Source: a virus
Length of the DNA stretch: 64,000 bases
Virus record (IMG/VR): IMGVR_UViG_3300026097_000980
Coordinates: 91,509 to 155,508 of that record
Direction: 5' to 3' (one strand)
A model generated the notes under the pieces. That model saw nothing but the letters and a program-made list of their open reading frames with translations. It searched no databases and was not told the origin of the DNA. Position 1 is the stretch's first letter, and each line of letters begins with the position of its first letter. The translations under genes and the position numbers were made by a program. This document shows, piece after piece, positions 57,156 through 63,769 of the stretch.

Positions 57156-57185
57156 TATAATAAAAACAATAACAATTTTATTATA
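57156..57185. repeat. AT-only inverted repeat
   Basis: TATAATAAAA and TTTTATTATA form a perfect 10-bp inverted repeat around ACAATAACAA in an AT-rich intergenic stretch after the GcrA-like gene. It could be an easily melted element or a weak terminator. Confidence 0.45.
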
Positions 57186-57237
57186 GACATTACCGATCAC
57201 ACTGCGCAAGCTCCGATTCGCTCCCGGGGTGCAGTGG

Positions 57238-57270
57238 GGGGACTACGATCTTGTAGTCCCCTTTCTTTTT
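57238..57270 (+). terminator. Strong terminator
   Basis: GGGGACTAC/GTAGTCCCC stem with a 6-base loop followed by TTTCTTTTT. It ends the ATPase operon. Confidence 0.9.
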
Positions 57271-57284
57271 ATTCAAAATACCAC

Positions 57285-57298
57285 AGGCCCCGCTGTAA
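57285..57298 (+). repeat. AGGCCCCGCTGTAA repeat, copy 4
   Basis: Lies between a terminator and the promoter at 57304, 3.4 kb from the other copies. Confidence 0.8.
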
Positions 57299-57303
57299 AG
57301 GGG

Positions 57304-57332
57304 TTGACAAGTCCTATCAAAGACCATATACT
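57304..57332 (+). promoter_or_regulatory. Early promoter, type B
   Basis: TTGACA-N17-TATACT, then GTATAGACAATGAAG. The palindrome TATACTGTATA covers the -10. Confidence 0.8.
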
Positions 57333-57367
57333 GTATAGACAATGAAGCAATAAGTGGAGCGAACACT

Positions 57368-57685
57368 ATGAGCCAAAGAGATACTAACTCATTCGATAGA
57401 ACAGCAACCGCTGTCACAGCAATCATGCAACTTGAATCCGTAGAAGAGATCCGTGCGGTATGTGATGCGATCAAGCGTCAGCAAACATACCTCAGCACAC
57501 AGAACATCCGCAAGGTTGTGAAGGGTGCATGCGTGAGCTTTACTGATCGTTCGGGTCGTAAGATAGTTGGCACAGTCACAAAAGTCAACCGCAAGACTGT
57601 GGAGGTGTTAGGTGGCATGAGCAACGGCCTGTTCAGGACAACCTATAAGGTTCCAGGATCAATGTTAACAGTGGAGGGTGCGTAA
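57368..57685 (+). CDS. Hypothetical protein with SH3-like C-terminus
   Basis: A 105-residue protein: a helical N-terminus (ATAVTAIMQLESVEEIRAVC) and a small-barrel C-terminus (KGACVSFTDRSGRKIVGTVT, NRKTVEVLGG), KOW/SH3-like by eye, as in translation or nucleic-acid-binding proteins. TGGAGCGAACACT precedes the ATG. Its stop overlaps the next start (TAATG). Confidence 0.6.
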   Translation: MSQRDTNSFDRTATAVTAIMQLESVEEIRAVCDAIKRQQTYLSTQNIRKVVKGACVSFTDRSGRKIVGTVTKVNRKTVEVLGGMSNGLFRTTYKVPGSMLTVEGA

Positions 57686-57873
57686 TGATCAAGTTAGCAA
57701 TTGGAATTGTAATAGGGGCCCTCGTGGTTGCCTATTACCCTAAAGCGGGCACAGAAGTTCGCAAACTAACCAACACCGCGGCCGCTGAAGTAGAGAGTGC
57801 TACTAGGGATGAGGCCAAGTTTGAGCAATTGTACAAAGAAACGTTGAAGGCACTACAGGAGAAGTCAGAATGA
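57685..57873 (+). CDS. Small single-span membrane protein
   Basis: A 62-residue protein: membrane segment MIKLAIGIVIGALVVAYYP, then a charged helix (RKLTNTAAAEVESATRDEAK). Coupled to both neighbours. Function unknown. Confidence 0.6.
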   Translation: MIKLAIGIVIGALVVAYYPKAGTEVRKLTNTAAAEVESATRDEAKFEQLYKETLKALQEKSE

Positions 57874-58043
57874 TCACTTCAGATGCTGACCTCAACCTAG
57901 CACGGTTGATCTTCGATGACATCACGGACTTCACTGCCGAAGAGGTCCTGGAGATGGAGCTGGCACTAATGGATAGCATTGCGATCAAACAAGCTGGTGG
58001 CGAGCACCTCGTACACTGGGATGCCGCAGGAGATTATCAATGA
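57870..58043 (+). CDS. Small acidic hypothetical protein
   Basis: A 57-residue protein: MITSDADLNLARLIFDDITD, FTAEEVLEMELALMDSIAIK. ATGA overlaps on both sides support it. No family recognised. Confidence 0.6.
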   Translation: MITSDADLNLARLIFDDITDFTAEEVLEMELALMDSIAIKQAGGEHLVHWDAAGDYQ

Positions 58044-58246
58044 GTGGTCCAACCTTTCACTGGGACGGAGACAGACGTCGTTGGATTATTATGCACGGCA
58101 GTCACAACCCTGTCTACAGTAATAACCTAGAATCACTCACAGAGTTAGCCAAACTGCAAGAGATTGATGATTCCGTAGAAGATTGGTGTGACTGTGATGA
58201 TGCAGAGGCTATTTGGCAGAAAATGGTTGACTGTGATCCAAAATGA
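58040..58246 (+). CDS. Small hypothetical protein
   Basis: A 68-residue protein: MSGPTFHWDGDRRRWIIMHG, ending EDWCDCDDAEAIWQKMVDCD. Three Cys near the end. Its last codons also encode the -35 and spacer of the next promoter. Confidence 0.6.
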   Translation: MSGPTFHWDGDRRRWIIMHGSHNPVYSNNLESLTELAKLQEIDDSVEDWCDCDDAEAIWQKMVDCDPK

Positions 58247-58255
58247 CCATACACT
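58227..58255 (+). promoter_or_regulatory. Early promoter, type A
   Basis: TTGACT-N17-TACACT with spacer GTGATCCAAAATGACCA, then ATACATATAGT; ACTATA/TATAGT is an inverted repeat at the start site. The -35 and spacer lie in the preceding gene. Confidence 0.78.
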
Positions 58256-58293
58256 ATACATATAGTTAGGAAATAGGCATTAGGAGCGAAACT

Positions 58294-58638
58294 ATGCAAG
58301 CACAAATCGAAAAGCTTATCCAAGACATCAAAGCGGACTACGTGCGTTTCATGACTGGCGTTGGCGACAAAGAAGACATCCGCCAAGACATGATCGACAA
58401 CTTCGTAGACAGCATCACATACAACGAAGGCAAGAAGTATATCAAGATCCTCAAGAAGCTGGGTAGCCAGACTATGGTGTGGGGCTTCATCGTAAATGTA
58501 GACGACGACAAGAAGTTCCGCAAGGGTGACATCTTAATGGCGGCAGGCTACAATGCTCCTGCTCGCAACAAGCCACGTGGCAATGTTATTGATGGCAACT
58601 ACAGTATTCGTTGGACTGGACCGGAGTACTTAAAGTGA
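58294..58638 (+). CDS. Hypothetical protein
   Basis: A 114-residue protein: MQAQIEKLIQDIKADYVRFM, KEDIRQDMIDNFVDSITYNE, VWGFIVNVDDDKKFRKGDIL. TTAGGAGCGAAACT precedes the ATG. C-terminal half is beta-rich. No family recognised. Confidence 0.65.
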   Translation: MQAQIEKLIQDIKADYVRFMTGVGDKEDIRQDMIDNFVDSITYNEGKKYIKILKKLGSQTMVWGFIVNVDDDKKFRKGDILMAAGYNAPARNKPRGNVIDGNYSIRWTGPEYLK

Positions 58639-58850
58639 AGAAGTGCCAGGATTGGCAGATCGAGATCCTCCGAGAAGTCACAGAGGGTCTCCATCAAAGC
58701 CATTACTATGTGACTAAGGGACGCACCAAGTTGGTTGCGTATTATCCAGAGGACCGCAAGGACGAGTTCGTTATCTTCAAGAAGCCCAAGAGCTTCTCAA
58801 CTCGTTATCGCAAGTTCGAGGTCATTGCCTCAGGATTAAATAGCCTTTAG
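58635..58850 (+). CDS. Hypothetical protein, GTG start
   Basis: A 71-residue basic protein: KKCQDWQIEILREVTEGLHQ, LVAYYPEDRKDEFVIFKKPK. GTG at 58635 overlaps the upstream stop (GTGA); an ATG at 58611 would overlap by 28 bases and is less likely. Confidence 0.55.
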   Translation: MKKCQDWQIEILREVTEGLHQSHYYVTKGRTKLVAYYPEDRKDEFVIFKKPKSFSTRYRKFEVIASGLNSL

Positions 58851-58853
58851 GGG

Positions 58854-58882
58854 TTGACATCTTTCTTTACAGAGGCTATACT
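58854..58882 (+). promoter_or_regulatory. Early promoter, type B
   Basis: TTGACA-N17-TATACT followed by GTAAAGACAATGAAC. Confidence 0.8.
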
Positions 58883-58912
58883 GTAAAGACAATGAACAGA
58901 CAGGAGCGAAAC

Positions 58913-59272
58913 ATGTCAAATTCAGTAGAAGCAATGTTGGTAGAGGCGGCACACGCCAAAGCAATCCAAGCGGCTCGCAATGCGGCCCAAGCGTTCGCAG
59001 ATCGCCACTTCGGCGGCGGCGATGGCGGTGCGTGTGGCTTTGCTTGGGTTGACGCATACAAGGTACGTTCAAATTCAAAGATGGGCAAGGCACTGCAGGA
59101 AGTAGGCTTCCGCAAGAGCTACACTGGTGCACTCCAACTGTGGAACGGACGTGATGGTTGGTATTTTGGCCAGAGCGTGGATGCCGCAGAAGAAGGTGCT
59201 CGTGCCTACGCTGAAGTATTCAAAGAAGAGCTTGAGCTTGACAACATCTACGCAGGATCGCGCTTAGACTAA
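58913..59272 (+). CDS. Hypothetical protein, Ala-rich with Gly loop
   Basis: A 119-residue protein: MSNSVEAMLVEAAHAKAIQA, FADRHFGGGDGGACGFAWVD, EVGFRKSYTGALQLWNGRDG. AGGAGCGAAAC decides the start at 58913 over an upstream ATG. The Gly-rich loop HFGGGDGGACG is distinctive. Family not recognised. Confidence 0.65.
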   Translation: MSNSVEAMLVEAAHAKAIQAARNAAQAFADRHFGGGDGGACGFAWVDAYKVRSNSKMGKALQEVGFRKSYTGALQLWNGRDGWYFGQSVDAAEEGARAYAEVFKEELELDNIYAGSRLD

Positions 59273-59331
59273 GGAACAAACGACCTGGGCACGTCGCGAG
59301 GAAAACTGCCCGTTTTATTTTTCCTAAATGG

Positions 59332-59360
59332 TTGACACTGATCCAAAATGGCCATACACT
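59332..59360 (+). promoter_or_regulatory. Early promoter, type A
   Basis: TTGACA-N17-TACACT with spacer CTGATCCAAAATGGCCA and ATACATATAGT. A GGGCA...TGCCC hairpin with a T-rich tail (59287-59322) just upstream may terminate the previous message. Confidence 0.8.
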
Positions 59361-59392
59361 ATACATATAGTAAGAAATTAGGAGCGAATCCA

Positions 59393-59788
59393 ATGACCAC
59401 ACTTTTACAACACATCGAGTCACTTAACGCACACGCAGACCTCATGATGGAGCAGGAGCCAGGTCTGTGGATGAGCAAGTACACGGACGATATGTCGCAT
59501 TGGGCAGACATGGGTGTGTACACCGTGGAGGACTTCAAGCGCAATCAGTTGATCAACGGCATCTCGGATGCCAGCAAGGACCTCTATGGTTGCCGCTTGC
59601 GTTTGGACTGGGATGAGATGACTATTGAGCAGATGGAGTCTACATACGAGAACATCTGTGCTCAACTGCGTATCCAGTTCGAAGAGGAGCAGGCTTGGGA
59701 GGCTTGGGAAGCAGAGTGTAAGAAAGGCTTGCCAGATGACTGCGAGCCTCTTCCATACGAAGAGTATGCAGACTTGGAGCGTGTGTAA
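59393..59788 (+). CDS. Acidic hypothetical protein
   Basis: A 131-residue acidic protein: MTTLLQHIESLNAHADLMME, LDWDEMTIEQMESTYENICA, EEEQAWEAWEAECKKGLPDD. TTAGGAGCGAATCCA precedes the ATG. Strong negative charge suggests a DNA-mimic or binding partner, but this is conjecture. Confidence 0.65.
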   Translation: MTTLLQHIESLNAHADLMMEQEPGLWMSKYTDDMSHWADMGVYTVEDFKRNQLINGISDASKDLYGCRLRLDWDEMTIEQMESTYENICAQLRIQFEEEQAWEAWEAECKKGLPDDCEPLPYEEYADLERV

Positions 59789-59859
59789 TGGAGTTGGCGA
59801 TCGCAAGTTTGGTTCTTATCCCTTTAATTGCAACGGCTATTCTAGCAAGGTTCTTATAA
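59788..59859 (+). CDS. 23-residue membrane microprotein
   Basis: TAATG coupling opens MELAIASLVLIPLIATAILA and ends RFL, one hydrophobic helix. It is coupled downstream as well (TAATG), which supports expression. Confidence 0.5.
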   Translation: MELAIASLVLIPLIATAILARFL

Positions 59860-60026
59860 TGCTAGAGCTGATTGGATTCGTCGCCCTTGCCTACTTGGCA
59901 TTCAAGTTTCTTCCTGCGGTGTTAGAAGCAGGGTTCAAATTTGCCATCATCTGCATTGGACTGTTGGCATTCATTTTGCTGATCGGATTCTTTACCACAT
60001 CAATTCAAATTGCATTTAGTGGTTGA
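59859..60026 (+). CDS. Two-span small membrane protein
   Basis: A 55-residue protein: MLELIGFVALAYLAFKFLPA, then FAIICIGLLAFILLIGFFTT. The stop TGA lies within the -35 of the next promoter. Could be a superinfection-exclusion or holin-like protein; not determined. Confidence 0.6.
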   Translation: MLELIGFVALAYLAFKFLPAVLEAGFKFAIICIGLLAFILLIGFFTTSIQIAFSG

Positions 60027-60051
60027 CACTGATCCAAAATGATCATACACT
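60023..60051 (+). promoter_or_regulatory. Early promoter, type A
   Basis: TTGACA-N17-TACACT with spacer CTGATCCAAAATGATCA and ATACATATAGTGAAG. Confidence 0.8.
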
Positions 60052-60080
60052 ATACATATAGTGAAGTTAAGGAGCGAACA

Positions 60081-60236
60081 ATGGACTACAGAGATTACAC
60101 ACTTGAGCTGGTAGACGAAGGTCTAGTCGATGCACGTGACTTATTGGTCATGGCTGTAAAGTATATGAGTCAAGACGACGTCCGCGACATGATTACTGTC
60201 AACGAACTAGAAGCACTAACAGCGGAGGACGCATAA
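60081..60236 (+). CDS. Small acidic hypothetical protein
   Basis: A 51-residue protein: MDYRDYTLELVDEGLVDARD, LLVMAVKYMSQDDVRDMITV. AAGGAGCGAACA precedes the ATG. Pattern resembles short phage helix-bundle proteins. Coupled to the next gene. Confidence 0.65.
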   Translation: MDYRDYTLELVDEGLVDARDLLVMAVKYMSQDDVRDMITVNELEALTAEDA

Positions 60237-60397
60237 TGTTCCAACAATACTTTGTTTATTATGATGGCCGGTTTGCTGGCACTGTGATGGCACTGTCAGA
60301 GTCTAGTGCAAAGGACAAAGGCTGTCAGATGGTTGGTGTGAGTGCGAGTGCTTACACTGGTAAGGCAAGACGTTTGGTAGAGGTAGTAAGACGATGA
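60236..60397 (+). CDS. Small basic hypothetical protein
   Basis: A 53-residue protein: MFQQYFVYYDGRFAGTVMAL, SESSAKDKGCQMVGVSASAY. TAATG start and ATGA end couple it to both neighbours. Confidence 0.55.
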   Translation: MFQQYFVYYDGRFAGTVMALSESSAKDKGCQMVGVSASAYTGKARRLVEVVRR

Positions 60398-60546
60398 ACG
60401 GGAAGCGCATTGAACTCACTGTTAGTCTTTGGATTGCAGAAGACGCAGACGTTGCAGAAGTGTTCGAGAACATGGACTACGACTTCTCATATGAAGACAA
60501 GATTCTCGACACTGAGATTACCGACTTGAATACGGAGGTGGCATAA
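60394..60546 (+). CDS. Small acidic hypothetical protein
   Basis: A 50-residue protein: MNGKRIELTVSLWIAEDADV, EVFENMDYDFSYEDKILDTE. Coupled to both neighbours. No family recognised. Confidence 0.6.
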   Translation: MNGKRIELTVSLWIAEDADVAEVFENMDYDFSYEDKILDTEITDLNTEVA

Positions 60547-60755
60547 TGAGCGCAGGTTCAAGCAACTATGAGTCAGTGGATGTGATCACAACGATCCGTC
60601 AGACTGTTGAAGTCCCCAAAGGCAGCGACAAGCAAGAGATCCTAAACTTCCTAGCACAGGAACAGAGTTTCAACGATGCATTCAAAGGCACTCGCAACGA
60701 AGCCTACGATATGTATATCCAAGACATTGAAGTAATAGATGAGGAGGTAGAGTAA
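60546..60755 (+). CDS. Small acidic hypothetical protein
   Basis: A 69-residue protein: MSAGSSNYESVDVITTIRQT, VPKGSDKQEILNFLAQEQSF. It resembles the 60394 product in its beta-strand then acidic end (ADVAEVF / KQEILNF; DTEITDL / IQDIEVID), so the two may be divergent paralogues. Confidence 0.6.
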   Translation: MSAGSSNYESVDVITTIRQTVEVPKGSDKQEILNFLAQEQSFNDAFKGTRNEAYDMYIQDIEVIDEEVE

Positions 60756-61276
60756 TGCCCAATTGGTGTTATAATCATGTGGACATCACAGCCACCACAG
60801 ACGAGCAGAAAGACTTGTTGGACCGTGTGTCACGAGCAGAGACAGCGGACGGGTTCTTTGCAATGTTCCGTCCTATCGGAGAGTGGGACTACAATGTCGC
60901 ACTAGAGAAGTGGGGCACCAAGTGGGATGTTGAGCCTCTGGATGTGGAGTTCGATGGTGAGATGTTAACCACAAGTTTCGACTCAGCCTGGGCTCCACCC
61001 GTTGCACTCTACGAGTATTTGAAAGAACAAGGCTTTGGAGTCACTGCTTCTTACTACGAACCAGGTATGAACTTTGGCGGCTTCTGGAACGATGGTGAGT
61101 CGATCGAGCTTGACGATGTTAGCACTATGGCTCGCACACCGGATGACACTTGGGACGAAGACTTCCGTGAACTGGACGACATCTATGGCATTGCAGATGA
61201 TGTTGCCCAGTGGGACGAAGACGAAGAAGAGGAAGAAGATCCTTATGTGAGTCCAGGGAGTGACTGTCAGGTATGA
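60755..61276 (+). CDS. DUF1281 / Api92-like protein
   Basis: A 173-residue protein. MPNWCYNHVDITATTDEQKD, FFAMFRPIGEWDYNVALEKW and GTKWDVEPLDVE match the DUF1281/Api92 family (MPNWC-N-x-x-x-I...P-P...WGTKW), found in plasmids and phages, function unknown. The tail is strongly acidic (WDEDEEEEEDP). Confidence 0.82.
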   Translation: MPNWCYNHVDITATTDEQKDLLDRVSRAETADGFFAMFRPIGEWDYNVALEKWGTKWDVEPLDVEFDGEMLTTSFDSAWAPPVALYEYLKEQGFGVTASYYEPGMNFGGFWNDGESIELDDVSTMARTPDDTWDEDFRELDDIYGIADDVAQWDEDEEEEEDPYVSPGSDCQV

Positions 61277-61446
61277 GGACATATCATTTCCATTTTGAAA
61301 TCACGTGTGCTTCAGAAGGGCATGCGGACCTAGAGCGTGTTGAACAGATGATCGATCTGTCAATGCAGGAGTTGGTGTTTGATGATGAGTTCATCAAGGC
61401 ACTTGCAGAGAAAGAATCAGTAACTATACAGGTAACACAATCATGA
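61273..61446 (+). CDS. Small acidic hypothetical protein
   Basis: A 57-residue protein: MRTYHFHFEITCASEGHADL, EQMIDLSMQELVFDDEFIKA. ATGA overlaps at both ends. A short beta-alpha-beta fold is likely. No family recognised. Confidence 0.6.
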   Translation: MRTYHFHFEITCASEGHADLERVEQMIDLSMQELVFDDEFIKALAEKESVTIQVTQS

Positions 61447-61679
61447 AACAGTATCAAGCGGCAGGCGTATCGTTCTTTCGAGATCGATACAAGGTACGGG
61501 TAGCACAAGACATCAGCAGAGTAAACGTGTTGAGCCGTAACGGACACACCAACATCGATATGGAGACACTGCCACGCTCAATGACCAAAGCAGAGATCGC
61601 AGAATGGTTCGACGGCGAGCTGTGGCCCACAGAAGCAAGAGAGGCAATTACCAAATTCCAGATCAAGCACTTGGCATAA
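61443..61679 (+). CDS. Hypothetical protein
   Basis: A 78-residue protein: MKQYQAAGVSFFRDRYKVRV, NGHTNIDMETLPRSMTKAEI. Its stop TAA is part of the CATAAATA box of the next gene. Confidence 0.6.
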   Translation: MKQYQAAGVSFFRDRYKVRVAQDISRVNVLSRNGHTNIDMETLPRSMTKAEIAEWFDGELWPTEAREAITKFQIKHLA

Positions 61680-61682
61680 ATA
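61675..61682 (+). promoter_or_regulatory. Late-type box CATAAATA, 5 nt from ATG
   Basis: CATAAATA, then TTTTT and the ATG at 61688; the box contains the previous stop codon. A late box here lies within early genes. Confidence 0.45.
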
Positions 61683-61687
61683 TTTTT

Positions 61688-62077
61688 ATGGAAGAGCTTG
61701 TGGGATACATCATTGTTCTCGTCATTGGAATTGCGATTGGTTGGTTCTATGCTAACCGTATTGCCATCCAGGCATTCGCCAACGTGATCCAGCGACTGGG
61801 AGTTCCTGAAGAAAAGCTCATAGAGCTTATGGAAGATATCAAAGAGAACGGCTATCAAGAAGAAGAAGAATCCTCGCCCATTGAGGATACTGTAGAGGTT
61901 CGCGTGGAACAGGTTGACGGCGTCCTCTATGCCTACAATGATGTAACCCAGGAGTTTCTCGCCCAGCACTCCGATCCAGAACAGTTGATAGAAAGAATCT
62001 CCCAACAAATCCCCACTGGATCTCTAGTAAGCATCCCCGTAAACAAAGGCGGACTTTTCTTTAAAGATATAGCCTAA
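61688..62077 (+). CDS. Single-span membrane protein with acidic domain
   Basis: A 129-residue protein: membrane segment LVGYIIVLVIGIAIGWFY, then RIAIQAFANVIQRLGVPEEK and an acidic linker (ENGYQEEEESSPIEDTVEVR) to a small beta domain. There is no Shine-Dalgarno (TATTTTT before the ATG), so a leaderless late message is predicted. Function unknown. Confidence 0.65.
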   Translation: MEELVGYIIVLVIGIAIGWFYANRIAIQAFANVIQRLGVPEEKLIELMEDIKENGYQEEEESSPIEDTVEVRVEQVDGVLYAYNDVTQEFLAQHSDPEQLIERISQQIPTGSLVSIPVNKGGLFFKDIA

Positions 62078-62082
62078 ACCGG

Positions 62083-62111
62083 TTGACAACCTCTTCAAAA
62101 GATCCTATACT
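62083..62111 (+). promoter_or_regulatory. Early promoter, type A
   Basis: TTGACA-N17-TATACT, then ATACATATAGTGAAG; same start-site repeat as the other type A promoters. Confidence 0.8.
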
Positions 62112-62140
62112 ATACATATAGTGAAGTTAAGGAGCGAACG

Positions 62141-62242
62141 ATGGCTTACACTGCAAATCACCTAGATGTCATGCTTGTACTTGCCGCCACCGGCATTGCG
62201 ATTAGTTATTTGATGATCACCGGCGAATGGAGGAAGTTCTAA
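62141..62242 (+). CDS. 33-residue membrane microprotein
   Basis: MAYTANHLDVMLVLAATGIA then ISYLMITGEWRKF: one hydrophobic helix. AAGGAGCGAACG precedes the ATG and TAATG couples it to the next gene. Confidence 0.6.
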   Translation: MAYTANHLDVMLVLAATGIAISYLMITGEWRKF

Positions 62243-62538
62243 TGCCTTACTACACTCACACCAAAGATCCAATCGGCGTATTCACGGAAAAGGACACCGG
62301 CAACTATTTTGAATACAGCCTCAACCCAGAACGAGTATTGGCTCCACCAGCACACGGCGGACGCAACATGGACTTCCCACACCGAGTTTGGGTAGGCGGC
62401 GAAGGCGTGTGCGGTATGAGTGGATGGCGACACGCTAAGGTTGGCAAGACTGTGGTCCACATCATCACAGACGAAGACGATCGTGGTCGTGCTGTGGTTG
62501 AGAAGTGGTATATTAAGAATCATCGGGAATATGCATAA
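62242..62538 (+). CDS. Hypothetical protein
   Basis: A 98-residue protein: MPYYTHTKDPIGVFTEKDTG, PPAHGGRNMDFPHRVWVGGE, VVHIITDEDDRGRAVVEKWY. Beta-rich, His-containing. No family recognised. Confidence 0.65.
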   Translation: MPYYTHTKDPIGVFTEKDTGNYFEYSLNPERVLAPPAHGGRNMDFPHRVWVGGEGVCGMSGWRHAKVGKTVVHIITDEDDRGRAVVEKWYIKNHREYA

Positions 62539-62543
62539 AGGGG

Positions 62544-62572
62544 TTGACTGTGATCCAAATTGAGTCTATACT
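62544..62572 (+). promoter_or_regulatory. Early promoter, type B
   Basis: TTGACT-N17-TATACT with spacer GTGATCCAAATTGAGTC and GTATAGACAATGAAG. Confidence 0.8.
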
Positions 62573-62605
62573 GTATAGACAATGAAGCATTAAGGAGCGA
62601 ACACA

Positions 62606-62875
62606 ATGCGAGTAGTAGAACAATACGGCATGTTTACTGACACTGGCGACTACATGGTAGACCGCATCGTACGTGCCGGCATCACAATGTGCCACGCAGA
62701 CACCCCAGCAACCAATGCTGAAATTTGGGGATTCGTCAAGCGTGAGTGCGCCAAGCTTGCAACTTCAGAAGACTTTGCAGAAGCAACTGACACTGTGGTC
62801 AGAGAGGAATGCTTCACAGCACTGTTCAATTGCATTCCAGGATTTAACCTTTCAGAAGACCAATACTGGGCATAA
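62606..62875 (+). CDS. Cysteine-containing hypothetical protein
   Basis: An 89-residue protein: MRVVEQYGMFTDTGDYMVDR, KRECAKLATSEDFAEATDTV, ECFTALFNCIPGF. AAGGAGCGAACACA precedes the ATG. No family recognised. Confidence 0.65.
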   Translation: MRVVEQYGMFTDTGDYMVDRIVRAGITMCHADTPATNAEIWGFVKRECAKLATSEDFAEATDTVVREECFTALFNCIPGFNLSEDQYWA

Positions 62876-62885
62876 GGAGTCTAGC

Positions 62886-63065
62886 ATGCACATCAACGAC
62901 GTATACGCATTGCGCACAGAGTTAAGCAAAGTATTAAGCAACGAACAGGTAGACCGTACCACAGTGAGAGCTCTATTAAGTGCGGCCTGTGACGAGATCA
63001 CTGAGTTCGAAGCACACTTACATGAACTGGCATTAGCAGAAGAAGCACGGGAGTTATACTCATGA
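62886..63065 (+). CDS. Small helical hypothetical protein
   Basis: A 59-residue acidic protein: MHINDVYALRTELSKVLSNE, ALLSAACDEITEFEAHLHEL. AAGGAGTCTAGC precedes the ATG; ATGA overlap with the next gene. No family recognised. Confidence 0.6.
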   Translation: MHINDVYALRTELSKVLSNEQVDRTTVRALLSAACDEITEFEAHLHELALAEEARELYS

Positions 63066-63322
63066 ACATGTTTGAAATGCAGAAGTTGGCAGAGCGTGGC
63101 ATGGAGTTCCTAGCATACATGCGTGAGTTCTACAGTAAAGAGCACGGTGGCATCTACGCTGATGAGACTGACTTTACCACAGAAGAGATTGTGGACGGCA
63201 TCAACGAATACTTGAAGGACCAAGACTGCTATCGTGGCATCATGCAGTACGGTGCTGACACAGTGGACCGTGAGCGAGTAAGACTGATCATTGAGCTGGC
63301 ACGGGAGGAGGCTACAGCATGA
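63062..63322 (+). CDS. Acidic hypothetical protein
   Basis: An 86-residue protein: MNMFEMQKLAERGMEFLAYM, EIVDGINEYLKDQDCYRGIM, VRLIIELAREEAT. Coupled to both neighbours by four-base overlaps. Confidence 0.6.
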   Translation: MNMFEMQKLAERGMEFLAYMREFYSKEHGGIYADETDFTTEEIVDGINEYLKDQDCYRGIMQYGADTVDRERVRLIIELAREEATA

Positions 63323-63516
63323 AGCTGTTAGTGTTAACCGTGTGCATAGCATTGGGGGGCTGTAAGTTTAACAGCCACAAGGATGCACCCTGGGATCCTG
63401 CACACCCGGGTGAGCTACTACAACAACTACCTAACTGGGACCGTGAAGCCAATCAGATCTGTGCGGGACATCTTGATCCTCGAGACAGACTGCCTCACCA
63501 GAGTGGTCGGTGCTGA
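63319..63516 (+). CDS. Small lipoprotein
   Basis: A 65-residue protein with a short lipoprotein signal, MKLLVLTVCIALGGC (lipobox LGGC, Cys15). The mature part is Pro/His/Asp-rich (AHPGELLQQLPNWDREANQI). It might be an Rz1-like spanin or exclusion lipoprotein; no partner is seen. Confidence 0.6.
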   Translation: MKLLVLTVCIALGGCKFNSHKDAPWDPAHPGELLQQLPNWDREANQICAGHLDPRDRLPHQSGRC

Positions 63517-63553
63517 GGGGATGACAGTCGGTGGGTATGGGGGCTATAGTGTA

Positions 63554-63571
63554 ATACTGTATATACAGTAT
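63554..63571. promoter_or_regulatory. Perfect 18-bp palindrome
   Basis: ATACTGTATATACAGTAT is a perfect palindrome after the last early gene. CTGT-N4-ACAG is too tight for a LexA box. It could be an operator; the same TACTGTATA half-site occurs at the type B promoters. Confidence 0.5.
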
Positions 63572-63586
63572 AGCTGTCCTTAACTC

Positions 63587-63651
63587 TCTACTTTCTTCTA
63601 TTCTTCTCTACTCTTCTCTACTCTTTTCTATTCTTCTTCTACTCTTTCTAC
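63587..63651 (+). repeat. Pyrimidine-rich tandem 10-bp repeat
   Basis: Six successive units of the type TCTAYTCTTC in 10-11 base register. No G occurs from 63577 to 63657. It is non-coding, between a palindrome and the last gene; the role is unknown. Confidence 0.7.
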
Positions 63652-63756
63652 ATTTTTGAACCCAGGGGTTGTAAATCACCAGGGGGAGGGAAATCTTCAG
63701 ATATAATTTTTTTGCGCGGTAATTTTTTTTTGGCACAGAACCCCTTTTGTGCACCT

Positions 63757-63764
63757 GCTAAATA
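63757..63764 (+). promoter_or_regulatory. Late-type box GCTAAATA, 5 nt from ATG
   Basis: GCTAAATA followed by ACACT and the ATG at 63770. Confidence 0.5.
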
Positions 63765-63769
63765 ACACT

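Noticed and set aside
56936-57160. 74-residue frame starting at 56936
   Set aside because: It runs in another frame over the GcrA-like gene, has no ribosome site, and lacks a recognisable motif, while the 56929 frame is coupled to the ATPase and has a conserved Cys/His pattern.
63554-63571. LexA (SOS) box
   Set aside because: LexA sites need CTGT-N8-ACAG; here the half-sites are only four bases apart.
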